Assembly: GCA_046153685.1 (NCBI GenBank)
Contig: JBJXGH010000127.1
Span: 1-36,158, forward strand
DNA length: 36,158 bases
Direction: 5' to 3'
From: CAMAPP01 sp046153685
GTDB taxonomy: Bacteria; Pseudomonadota; Alphaproteobacteria; CADEGL01
Part shown: positions 24,286 to 31,651 of the stretch, in pieces
Layout of the letters: each line of letters begins with the position of its first letter
How positions within the stretch are numbered: position 1 is the stretch's first letter
Translations under genes and position numbers: made by a program
The notes under the pieces: model-generated
Told to the model about the DNA's origin: nothing
Database searches by the model: none
The model's input: only the letters and a program-made list of their open reading frames with translations

Positions 24286-26343
24286 TTAGGCCAGCTTCGC
24301 GGTCGCCGTTTCGAGCCAGGCGCGCGCCGCGGCATCGAGGGCGGGCGAGAGCGTCTCGCATACCCGCGCATGATAGGCGTCGAGCCAGGCGCGCTCGGCG
24401 GCGTCGAGCAATTCCGGCTCGATCAAGGCCCGGTCGATGGGCGCGAGCGTCAAAGTCTCGAAGCCGAGCAGTTCGCGCTCGGCGCCCGCGGGCGCCTGGG
24501 CGGGCACGACGGCGACGAGATTTTCGATGCGAATGCCGTATTCACCCGTCTTGTAATAGCCGGGCTCGTTGGAAACGATCATGCCCGGCTCGAGCGCGAC
24601 CGCGTTCGGCAATTTCGAGATGCGCTGCGGGCCTTCGTGGACGCCAAGATAGCTGCCCACGCCGTGGCCCGTGCCGTGATCGTAATCGAGACCAGCCGCC
24701 CAGAGCGCGCGACGCGCCAGCGGGTCGAGCTGTGAGCCGGTGGTGCCCTTGGGGAACAGCGCGGTCGCGAGCGCGATATGGCCCTTGAGCACGCGGGTAA
24801 AGCGATCCTTGTGCTCGGGGGTGGGCGGCGCGCCGCCGCGCACCAAGACCGTGCGCGTGACATCGGTCGTGCCGTCGAGATATTGCGCGCCCGAATCGAG
24901 CAGGAACAGCGTGCCGGGCTCAAGTTTCCGCTCGGCGCCCGGAAGGGCGCGGTAATGCACGATGGCGCCGTTGGGACCCGCGCCGGCAATGGTGTCGAAG
25001 GACAGATCGCGGAAATTCTCGCCCTCCCGGCGAAACTCGGCCAGCCGCTCGGCCGCCGCGACCTCGCCGAGCGCGCCCGAGCGCGCGGCGCCCTCGAGCC
25101 AATGCAAAAATCGCGTCAAGGCCGCGCCGTCGCGCCGGTGACAGGCGCGCGCGCCGTCGAGTTCGGCCGCGGTCTTGCGCGCCTTTGGCAACTGACACGG
25201 GTCGGCCTCGCGCGCGACATCCGCTCCGTGGGCGCGCAGGCGCTCGAAGACAAAGGCCGAGACCGAGGCGGGATCGGCCAGCACGCGCTTGCCCGCAAGG
25301 CGCGCAAGCGCATCGTCGAGCGCGCCAGGTTCCGCCACGCGCACGCGATTACCCAGATGCGCGCGCGTCGCGGGCAAAAGCTTGCGCCCATCGACGAACA
25401 ATTCCGCCCCGCCATCGGCGTGCACGACCGCCGAGGCCAGCGGCGCGGGAGTATGGGGCAAATCGCCGCCGCGGATATTGAACAGCCAAGCAACCGAATC
25501 CGTCGCGGTAACGACGGCGGCGGCCAATCGGCGCTGGACGAGATGTTCAGCCAGCGCGCGAAGCTTTTCGTCGTGCGTCCGCCCGGCAAAGCGCGCGTGG
25601 TGCGCCACGATGGGCGCCAAGGGCGGGGCGGGGCGATCCGACCACACGGCATCCACCGGGTTTTCGGCGCACGCCACGAACGCGCCGCCCGCACGCTCGC
25701 ACGCGGCCGCGAGGCGTTCGATCTCGGTTAGCGCATGAAGGCGCGGATCGTATCCAAGACGCCCGCCCATGGGCAGATGCTCGGCAATCCATGCGTGTGC
25801 GGGTTGCTCGCTCGCGTGGCGCGGCTCGAAATCGGACATCGCCACTTGATCGCGCACCTGAAGGGTATAGCGGCCATCGACGAAGATCGCGGCGCGCGCC
25901 TCGAGCACGACGGCCGAGCCCGCCGAGCCCGTGAAACCGGTCAACCAAGCAAGGCGCTCGAAGGCCGGCGGGATGAATTCGTTCTGATGCTCGTCGGTGC
26001 GCGGCACGATAAAGCCCGCAATTTCCAAGCGCCGCAATTCGGCGCGCAAGGCCGGCAGACGCTCGGCGCGAGGCCGAAAAGGCCCGCACGGCACGTTGGC
26101 GAGCGCGGCCTTCAGGGCATCGAGCTCTGCCTTCAAACCGGGGCCAGGCGAAACGGCCACGAGCTCATGCCAGGAATCGGCCCTGGCATCGGTCGGGGCG
26201 CCGAGCACGCCGGATACCAGAGCGCGCACCTCGGAAGGTCCTAACGCGCTGCCAGCCTTGATCAATAACCGCCCCAATTCCTCGTCGCCGCGATAAATCG
26301 CGGGCGGGGAATCTTCGTCTCCAGGCTGGGATTTGGCACTCAT
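24286..26343 (-). CDS. Aminopeptidase P family (M24B) Xaa-Pro peptidase with N-terminal extension
   Basis: A 685-residue member of the long (about 600-residue) aminopeptidase P group, which removes an N-terminal residue before proline. It has two creatinase N-like domains and a C-terminal pita-bread catalytic domain. The five metal ligands are present: D483 (LLDSGAQY), D494 (TTDVTRT), H560 (GTGHGVGSY), E593 (SNEPGYY) and E607 (IRIENLV). The first creatinase-type domain begins at about residue 92 (RPRAERLPALRAELRRLEIAGFIVPRTDEHQNE), so residues 1-85 are an extra segment; it contains a DEELGRLLIKAGSALGPSEVRALVSGVL helix-like stretch that I do not recognise. Start ATG at 26341-26343. It may act cytoplasmically; no signal peptide is seen. 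Confidence 0.93.
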   Translation of the reverse strand: MSAKSQPGDEDSPPAIYRGDEELGRLLIKAGSALGPSEVRALVSGVLGAPTDARADSWHELVAVSPGPGLKAELDALKAALANVPCGPFRPRAERLPALRAELRRLEIAGFIVPRTDEHQNEFIPPAFERLAWLTGFTGSAGSAVVLEARAAIFVDGRYTLQVRDQVAMSDFEPRHASEQPAHAWIAEHLPMGGRLGYDPRLHALTEIERLAAACERAGGAFVACAENPVDAVWSDRPAPPLAPIVAHHARFAGRTHDEKLRALAEHLVQRRLAAAVVTATDSVAWLFNIRGGDLPHTPAPLASAVVHADGGAELFVDGRKLLPATRAHLGNRVRVAEPGALDDALARLAGKRVLADPASVSAFVFERLRAHGADVAREADPCQLPKARKTAAELDGARACHRRDGAALTRFLHWLEGAARSGALGEVAAAERLAEFRREGENFRDLSFDTIAGAGPNGAIVHYRALPGAERKLEPGTLFLLDSGAQYLDGTTDVTRTVLVRGGAPPTPEHKDRFTRVLKGHIALATALFPKGTTGSQLDPLARRALWAAGLDYDHGTGHGVGSYLGVHEGPQRISKLPNAVALEPGMIVSNEPGYYKTGEYGIRIENLVAVVPAQAPAGAERELLGFETLTLAPIDRALIEPELLDAAERAWLDAYHARVCETLSPALDAAARAWLETATAKLA

Positions 26344-26395
26344 CGCGCCAAACTAGGATGGGGGCGTCGAGGCGGCAAGCAGCGGGCATTCACAG

Positions 26396-26524
26396 ATTTA
26401 GCCATGCTGTAATTGCAATGCTGCGCTGCATTCATAATATTGTAATTAATTGATCCATATACTATTTGAGTATTCTGCGCTGCAAAATAACAGCGATATT
26501 CATGCAATTTGGTTCTAGCTGAGG
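26396..26524 (+). promoter_or_regulatory. AT-rich promoter island of the DUF1127 gene, with direct repeats
   Basis: About 120 bases are strikingly AT-rich against GC-rich neighbours. The decamer CTGCGCTGCA occurs at 26421-26430 and again at 26475-26484, and TGTAATT occurs at 26408-26414 and 26440-26446. Possible promoter boxes are TTGATC (26450-26455) with TATTCT (26471-26476) 15 bases away, or TTGAGT (26467-26472) with TAACAG (26489-26494). The DUF1127 ribosome site GAGG is at 26521-26524. The repeats could be regulator sites; this is inference. Confidence 0.5.
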
Positions 26525-26532
26525 TATATCCC

Positions 26533-26838
26533 ATGTCCCCCGACTTCAATAATTTCGGCTCCAAGCGCTCCGGTGGCGATCTCGCGAGCCTACTCGGTGA
26601 AGCGATGCTGATCCCGGTGGTCGCGCTCGGCGCCTTGACCGCGCCTTTGACCCGCCTGTTCGGCCGTGCAGGCTCGCTCGCCACGCGCGCGTTTGCCCGT
26701 CAGAGCACCACCTTCGCGCTGTCGCGCCTGGATGACGCGATGCTCAAGGATATCGGCGTGCAGCGACACGACATCGCGCGTCTTGCGGACGAGACCGCGC
26801 GCACGTCGAACGACAACAAGGTGTCCGTCGCCGCCTAA
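26533..26838 (+). CDS. DUF1127 domain small protein
   Basis: A 101-residue protein ending in a DUF1127 (YjiS-like) motif at about residues 64-84: LSRLDDAMLKDIGVQRHDI. Proteins with this domain are small and basic; some have been linked to RNA metabolism and phosphate responses in alphaproteobacteria, but a precise function is not assigned. The first 60 residues hold a hydrophobic helix (about 24-40, AMLIPVVALGALTAPL) and an arginine-containing amphipathic stretch, longer than in most members. The ATG at 26533 has GAGG 8 bases upstream. The promoter region is AT-rich and repeat-bearing. The stop overlaps the stop of the convergent prmA gene by three bases. Confidence 0.85.
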   Translation: MSPDFNNFGSKRSGGDLASLLGEAMLIPVVALGALTAPLTRLFGRAGSLATRAFARQSTTFALSRLDDAMLKDIGVQRHDIARLADETARTSNDNKVSVAA

Positions 26839-27890
26839 ACGGACGAATTCGAGACCGCTCGGCGGGGCCGGAATTCTTCCTGCCCCGCCGGCATTCGATC
26901 CGCACCGACTTCGCCGCGCCGCGCCGGGCCGCGCTCGATGGCATGGCGCCCCATCGCATCCTGCCCCATCGCATCACGCCTCGTCGCATCACGCCTCGTC
27001 GCATCACGCCTGAATATCAGGCCAAGCCAGCCCTCGTGCCGCATGCGGCGCGCGGTGCGCAGTCCGACCGCCTCATAGGCACGCACGATCCTGCGCTCTT
27101 CGCCCACCAGAAGGCCAGAGAGCACCGCATGCCCGCCCGGGCGCACGTGGCGCGCGATTGTGGGCGCGAGCGCCAGCAAAGGCCGAAACAGAATATTCGC
27201 GACCACCAAATCATAGGGCCCGAAGGCGCCGAGATCGGGGTGGCCAAAACCACGCGCCGCGCGCAGCCGCAGCCGCGCGAAGTTCAAGCTCGCGTTTTCC
27301 GCCGCGACCGCCAGGGCCGCCGGATCTTCATCCGAGGCGATCACGCGCGCACGCCACAGCTTGGCCATCGCGATGGCGAGAATCGCCGAACCGCAACCGA
27401 GATCGAGCGCGCGCCGCACGCGCACGCCCGCGCGCGCCAAGGTGTCGAAAGCATGTAGGCAAAGCTGCGTCGAGGCGTGACGGCCGGAGCCAAAGGCCAT
27501 GCCGGCATCGAGCGCGAGCGCGATGACGCCGTGGTCAAGCGCCGGCCTATCCCCGACCGCGTGCACCAGGAATCGCCCGATGGCCACGGGCGCAAAGCTC
27601 AAGCGGTTTTCCACAAGCCAATCCCGCGCGCCCAATTCCTCGATGCGCGGCACCGGAGCATCAACTCCGAGACTCGCCGCGAGCAGCGAGAGCGCGATTT
27701 CAAGACGCGCACGATCGGGCGGCGACCCGCCGAACGCCTCCACGCGCATGAGACCGCCCGGCGCGCGCACCACCGCCACGCTGTCGCCGAAATCCTCGAG
27801 CGCCGCCCAGAACGGCTCGGCCAAACCCTCCTCGATCTCGATCGCGATGCGCCACGCGCCATGGACCGCGCCGTTCGCGCCATCGCTCAT
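26835..27890 (-). CDS. prmA: Ribosomal protein L11 methyltransferase with repeat-derived C-terminal tail
   Basis: PrmA methylates ribosomal protein L11 with S-adenosylmethionine. From ATG at 27888-27890 the protein has 351 residues. The signature ALDAGMAFGSGRHASTQLCL (about 127-144), the SAM loop ALDLGCGSAILAIAMAKL (about 161-178) and VVANILFRPLLALAP (about 229-243) identify the family. Homology should end near residue 295 (EGWLGLIFRR), where normal PrmA proteins finish. The last 56 residues instead come from a run of 15-base repeats (DATRR units) and then from GC-rich sequence up to a TAG overlapping the DUF1127 stop. The open frame upstream of 27890 belongs to the divergent transporter gene region and was left out. 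The gene is divergent from the first EamA gene with a 51-base gap. Confidence 0.9.
   Translation of the reverse strand: MSDGANGAVHGAWRIAIEIEEGLAEPFWAALEDFGDSVAVVRAPGGLMRVEAFGGSPPDRARLEIALSLLAASLGVDAPVPRIEELGARDWLVENRLSFAPVAIGRFLVHAVGDRPALDHGVIALALDAGMAFGSGRHASTQLCLHAFDTLARAGVRVRRALDLGCGSAILAIAMAKLWRARVIASDEDPAALAVAAENASLNFARLRLRAARGFGHPDLGAFGPYDLVVANILFRPLLALAPTIARHVRPGGHAVLSGLLVGEERRIVRAYEAVGLRTARRMRHEGWLGLIFRRDATRRDATRRDAMGQDAMGRHAIERGPARRGEVGADRMPAGQEEFRPRRAVSNSSV
26860..26890. terminator. GC hairpin downstream of the DUF1127 gene
   Basis: CGGCGGGG (26860-26867) pairs with CCCCGCCG (26883-26890), an 8-bp stem with a 15-base loop. There is no U-run. It lies 22 bases after the DUF1127 stop and inside the extended end of the convergent prmA reading frame. 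A terminator-like role is plausible but not proven. Confidence 0.4.
26940..27014. repeat. 15-base minisatellite, about five units, in the 3' end of prmA
   Basis: Two units at 26970-26984 and 26985-26999 are identical (CGCATCACGCCTCGT); 27000-27010 is a further, truncated match, and 26955-26969 and 26940-26954 are diverged copies. On the minus strand they read as DATRR, DATRR, DAMGQ, DAMGR. The in-frame 15-base period keeps prmA open. It is not a CRISPR array: there are no spacers. Confidence 0.9.
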
Positions 27891-27941
27891 CCGCGCGCAC
27901 GCCTTGCCCGGATCAAAGGTCTCGCACAGACTGCGCCCGCC

Positions 27942-28832
27942 ATGCGCCCGCCCGCTCTCGCCGAACACCCCCACCGCATCACCGGAATTGTTCTCATCGC
28001 CTCCGCCTTTGCGCTCTTTCCAGTGGCAGACGCGGCGGCCAAGTACCTGACCGACACGCTGCACGCGCTCCAGATTACGTGGGTGCGCTACGCCGTGCAC
28101 ACCGCGATCTTCGCAGCCGTCACCTTCTTCCGCCATCCCTTGCGCGTGCTACGCACCCGCCATCCGGGCGCGCAATTTGCGCGCGGCGCCGCGGGCTTCC
28201 TGAGCCATGTGCCGTTTTTTGCCGCCCTGGCTTTCATTCCCTTGGCCGATGCCTGCGCCGTCAATATGGTCGGGCCGCTTATGGTGACCGCGCTATCGGT
28301 GCCGATGCTTGGCGAGCGCGTGGGCTGGCGGCGCTGGAGCGCGGTCGCGCTCGGCTTCATCGGCGCCATGATCGTGGTGCGGCCGGGGCTCGGACTCGTG
28401 CACTGGGCGACCTCGCTGCCGCTCTTGGGCGCGGCATTTTTCGCCGTGTTTCAGATCCTGACACGCCGCGTTTCCGCCGACGACCACCCCGAGGGCACGC
28501 TGATGCTCGGCACGCTGTACGGCCTGGCGCTGAGCACGCTCGCCCTGCCCTTCATCTGGCAGGCGATGACCTGGGAGGATTGGCGCTACATCCTGATCAT
28601 GAGCGCCATCAGCGGGGCGGGGCATTTCATGATGGCCAAGGCCTTTCGTATGGCGCCCGCATCCCTGCTGGCGCCCTTCGCCTATGTCCAAATCGTGAGC
28701 GCGCTGGGATCGGGCTTTCTCATCTTCGGCGACGTGCCCGACGCCTATACGATTTTCGGCGCGCTGATCATCGCGGCGAGCGGGCTTTACATCGCCCATC
28801 GCGAACGCCTGACCCAGCGCCGCGCGGCCTGA
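27942..28832 (+). CDS. EamA/DMT family transporter, copy 1
   Basis: A 296-residue inner-membrane protein of the drug/metabolite transporter superfamily with ten predicted helices in two EamA repeats. Family segments include FPVADAAAKYLTDTLHALQITWVRY in helix 1-2, VTALSVPMLGERVGWRRWSAV and GFIGAMIVVRPGLGLVHWAT in the first repeat, and LLAPFAYVQIVSALGSGFLIFGDVPDAYTIFGALIIAASGLYI near the end. Substrates of such proteins are small metabolites or amino acids, and none can be named. The start is ATG at 27942; the open frame before it is antisense to prmA. It is followed after 64 bases by a clear paralogue on the same strand. Confidence 0.92.
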   Translation: MRPPALAEHPHRITGIVLIASAFALFPVADAAAKYLTDTLHALQITWVRYAVHTAIFAAVTFFRHPLRVLRTRHPGAQFARGAAGFLSHVPFFAALAFIPLADACAVNMVGPLMVTALSVPMLGERVGWRRWSAVALGFIGAMIVVRPGLGLVHWATSLPLLGAAFFAVFQILTRRVSADDHPEGTLMLGTLYGLALSTLALPFIWQAMTWEDWRYILIMSAISGAGHFMMAKAFRMAPASLLAPFAYVQIVSALGSGFLIFGDVPDAYTIFGALIIAASGLYIAHRERLTQRRAA

Positions 28833-28896
28833 GACGGCCGTCCATTCCTTGCCTCGGGCGCGCGCCGCGCCCACACTCCGCCCGGGCCCGCCGCCA

Positions 28897-29796
28897 ATGA
28901 CCGCCGAACAAAATCCGCGCCGCGTCGAGGGGATCGTGCTGATCGCGATCACCTACGCGATCTTTCCGCTCTCGGACGTGGCGGCGAAATACCTGACGGA
29001 ATCCTGGCACGTCGTGCAGATCAGCTGGGCGCGCTACGTGATGCAGATTCTGCTGCTCGTGCCCTTCGTGCTGGCGCGCCACCCGCTCTCGATTCTGCGC
29101 TCCCGTCATCACGGCCTGCAATTCGCCCGCGGCTTTTTCGGCTTCGCCAGCAATATCCCCTTCGTCATCGCGCTGTCCTTCGTGTCGGTGGCGGACGCCT
29201 TCGCCACGGGCCTCATGGGCCCTCTGATTCTGACCGCGCTCTCGGTGCCCTTGCTCGGCGAGAAGGTCGGCTGGCGGCGCTGGGCCGCAGTCTTTGTCGC
29301 CTTCCTCGGCGCCATGATCGTCGTGCGCCCTGGCCTCGGCATCGTGCATTGGGCGACGGCTCTGCCCTTGCTCTCCTCCGTGATGTTCGCGCTCTATCAG
29401 ATTTGCACGCGCAAGCTCAACGCCCACGACCATCCCGAGGGAACGCTGCTGTACGGCGCGGTTTGGGGCTTGATGTTCGGCGCCTGCATCGTGCCCTTTG
29501 TCTGGACGCCGCCGACCTGGCACGATCTGGCGCTCGTCGCGGCGCTCGGCCTCGCGAGCTCGGTCAGCCATTTCCTGCTGGTGCGCGCCATTCGCTTTGC
29601 GCCCATGTCGCTGCTCGCGCCCTTTTCGTACTCGCAGATGATCAGCGCGGTTGCGGTCACTTTCTTGTTTTGGGGCGATCTTCCCGATCTATTCACGATC
29701 ATGGGCGCGGGGGTGATCGCCGCGAGCGGACTCTACGTCGCCCATCGCGAGGCGCGTCTTGCGCGCGCCGACCGCCTTCAAGTCAAAGCCGGCTAG
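28897..29796 (+). CDS. EamA/DMT family transporter, copy 2
   Basis: A 299-residue ten-helix EamA transporter closely related to copy 1. Shared blocks are FPLSDVAAKYLTESWHVVQISWARY, LTALSVPLLGEKVGWRRWAAV, FLGAMIVVRPGLGIVHWAT and HDHPEGTLLYGAVWGL (DDHPEGTLMLGTLYGL in copy 1). Such shared detail points to tandem duplication. The start is ATG at 28897, where similarity to copy 1 begins; codons before it are unsupported. Its stop overlaps the stop of the convergent decarboxylase-family gene by four bases. Confidence 0.92.
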   Translation: MTAEQNPRRVEGIVLIAITYAIFPLSDVAAKYLTESWHVVQISWARYVMQILLLVPFVLARHPLSILRSRHHGLQFARGFFGFASNIPFVIALSFVSVADAFATGLMGPLILTALSVPLLGEKVGWRRWAAVFVAFLGAMIVVRPGLGIVHWATALPLLSSVMFALYQICTRKLNAHDHPEGTLLYGAVWGLMFGACIVPFVWTPPTWHDLALVAALGLASSVSHFLLVRAIRFAPMSLLAPFSYSQMISAVAVTFLFWGDLPDLFTIMGAGVIAASGLYVAHREARLARADRLQVKAG

Positions 29797-30551
29797 CGCG
29801 CGCTCGGCTTGAAGCGCGCGACCGTGCGGCCCCAGCCGTGCTTTTCCGTCGCGTGGAAATTGCCGATGACGAGACAGCCACCCAAAACCTCCTTCGGCTC
29901 GAACTCGTGCAGGGGATCTTGGGGAAGGCCGCGCAATTTCACCTTGGCCCGCCCTGTCGCGCGCGACAGCAGTTCGAAATCGGGCGAGGTGTCGCGTTCG
30001 ATGACGCGCTTGGACAGCCAGCCCGGGCCGTCCGCGCACGGTTGGACGTGCAAATTATAGTGCGGCGTGAGTTGCACCATCGGCAGGTCCGCGACCGGCT
30101 TCGAAAAATCGACCGAAATATCGATGATCGTCTTGCCGTGGCGCGTCGCGGTGCCGCGCGCGGCCTTGGCCCGCCGTTCGAGCGCGATTTCGGCGTATTT
30201 CTTGGGATAGCCCCACAGATCGCGTCCCGCCGCGATGGCGCGGTCGTCGTTCTCGTACTCGAAAAAATAATGCCCGCCCGGCCGACCGCGGAAAGTGACG
30301 GGCAAGACGATGGCCGCGTCCAGATAGGGGACCTTGTCGCAGTTCGAAAAATCTGACACCGAGACGACGAACAGATCCGAGGCGATCTCGAACGGCGTGT
30401 GCTTGAGAAAACGCGCGAAGCTACGCCTATCGCCCCGGCAGATTGCAAACAAAGTGGCGTTGCCCGGGCAGTGATAGGGCACGAAGGGGTCGGGGATGAG
30501 CGGCGCGTGGACGGGCATGGAGCTGCCTTGCTGGACCTTAAAGCGCGCCAC
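29793..30551 (-). CDS. Acetoacetate decarboxylase family protein
   Basis: A 252-residue protein of the acetoacetate decarboxylase (ADC) fold. The Schiff-base lysine pair is conserved as K117-K118 in DLWGYPKKYAEIAL; in true ADC the first lysine attacks the substrate and the second lowers its pKa. Other family blocks are FVVSVSDFSNCDKVPYLDAAIVLPV and GHYFFEYENDDRAIAAGRD, where a glutamate near the active site is expected. The family also contains enzymes that act on other keto acids or catalyse aldol-type reactions, so the substrate is open. The start is GTG at 30549-30551 with GGGGAG about 8 bases upstream. It sits between EamA copies 2 and 3, on the opposite strand. Confidence 0.88.
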   Translation of the reverse strand: MARFKVQQGSSMPVHAPLIPDPFVPYHCPGNATLFAICRGDRRSFARFLKHTPFEIASDLFVVSVSDFSNCDKVPYLDAAIVLPVTFRGRPGGHYFFEYENDDRAIAAGRDLWGYPKKYAEIALERRAKAARGTATRHGKTIIDISVDFSKPVADLPMVQLTPHYNLHVQPCADGPGWLSKRVIERDTSPDFELLSRATGRAKVKLRGLPQDPLHEFEPKEVLGGCLVIGNFHATEKHGWGRTVARFKPSAR

Positions 30552-30724
30552 CGTGTTCTCTCCCCATTCTGGTCGCCAATCCCGAGAGCATCACCATAGC
30601 CGCGCCCGGACCCGCGCACAAAACGCCTCGATCGCAATCATCCGGGCGCTGGACGGGAACAGGATCGCGCGCGCACACTCGGCGCCGCCCGCGATCGCAA
30701 GAATATATCGGCGGCTAGGATTTC

Positions 30725-31603
30725 ATGACCGAACATTCGCGCATCGCCCGGGGCACCTTCTGGATGCTGGCCTCGATCGCGACATTCTCGATCATGGACA
30801 CGATCGCCAAATATCTGTCGGCCGATTATCCGACGGCCGTCATCATGTGGATCCGCCACCTATCGCAAGGCATCTTCGTCGTGGGCCTGCTCGCCCGGCA
30901 CGGCGGATTCTCCTCCTTACGCTCGGCACGGCCGGCCCTGCAAATCGGCCGCGCGAGCTGCAATATCCTCTCGACCTTCCTGTTCATCTACGCACTCGCC
31001 TTCGTGGGCTTGGCCGACGCCATCGCCATTTCCTCGGTCGGGCCGCTGATGCTCACCGCGCTCTCGGTGCCGCTGCTCGGCGAGAAGGTCGGAATACGGC
31101 GCTGGAGCGCGGTCTTCGTTGGGTTCCTCGGCGCTCTCATCATCGTGCGGCCGGGCCTCGGCACGATGCACTGGGCGGCGATGCTCTTTCTCGTCGCCGC
31201 CTTCCTCAACGCGCTGTTTCAGATCGGCACGCGCAAGGTGAGCGCGGCCGACAGCGTGGCGACGACGCTGTTCTACACCACGGCCACGGGCCTGGTGATG
31301 ACCACGCTCGCCGTGCCGTTCTTCTGGGTGGACGTGCCGGGATGGGTCTGGGCGCTGCTGATCGGCCAAGGATTATTGGCGGGCGCGGCCCATCTGTTTC
31401 AGAATCGCGCCTTCGCCCTCGCCCCCGCCTCGGCAATCGCGCCCTTGACCTACGCGTCCCTCGTCGCCGCCACCGCCCTCGGCTTTGCCGTCTTCGGCAA
31501 TTTGCCCGATCGCTGGACGATCATAGGCGCGTTCATCGTGGTCGGCTCGGGCTTCTACGTGATCTATCGCGAGAGCGTGCGAAAGCATGAAAGCGCGATA
31601 TAA
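30725..31603 (+). CDS. EamA/DMT family transporter, copy 3
   Basis: A 292-residue ten-helix EamA protein, the third in this block. It shares LTALSVPLLGEKVGIRRWSAVFVGFLGALIIVRPGLGTMHWA with copies 1 and 2 but is more diverged elsewhere (TFSIMDTIAKYLSADYPTAVIMWIRH; no HPEGT motif). The second EamA repeat ends in LTYASLVAATALGFAVFGNLPDRWTIIGAFIVVGSGFYVIYRE. ATG at 30725 is preceded by TAGGA 5 bases before, a weak ribosome site, and lies 173 bases from the divergent decarboxylase gene. The substrate is unknown. Confidence 0.92.
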   Translation: MTEHSRIARGTFWMLASIATFSIMDTIAKYLSADYPTAVIMWIRHLSQGIFVVGLLARHGGFSSLRSARPALQIGRASCNILSTFLFIYALAFVGLADAIAISSVGPLMLTALSVPLLGEKVGIRRWSAVFVGFLGALIIVRPGLGTMHWAAMLFLVAAFLNALFQIGTRKVSAADSVATTLFYTTATGLVMTTLAVPFFWVDVPGWVWALLIGQGLLAGAAHLFQNRAFALAPASAIAPLTYASLVAATALGFAVFGNLPDRWTIIGAFIVVGSGFYVIYRESVRKHESAI

Positions 31604-31651
31604 GCCGCCGCTCGCCGCGCGACTCCTCGCCGCTCACGCCTAGGAAGCGCC

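Noticed and set aside
26940..27014. Possible CRISPR-like array
   Set aside because: Units are 15 bases, directly adjacent, without spacers and in frame with prmA; it is a coding minisatellite.
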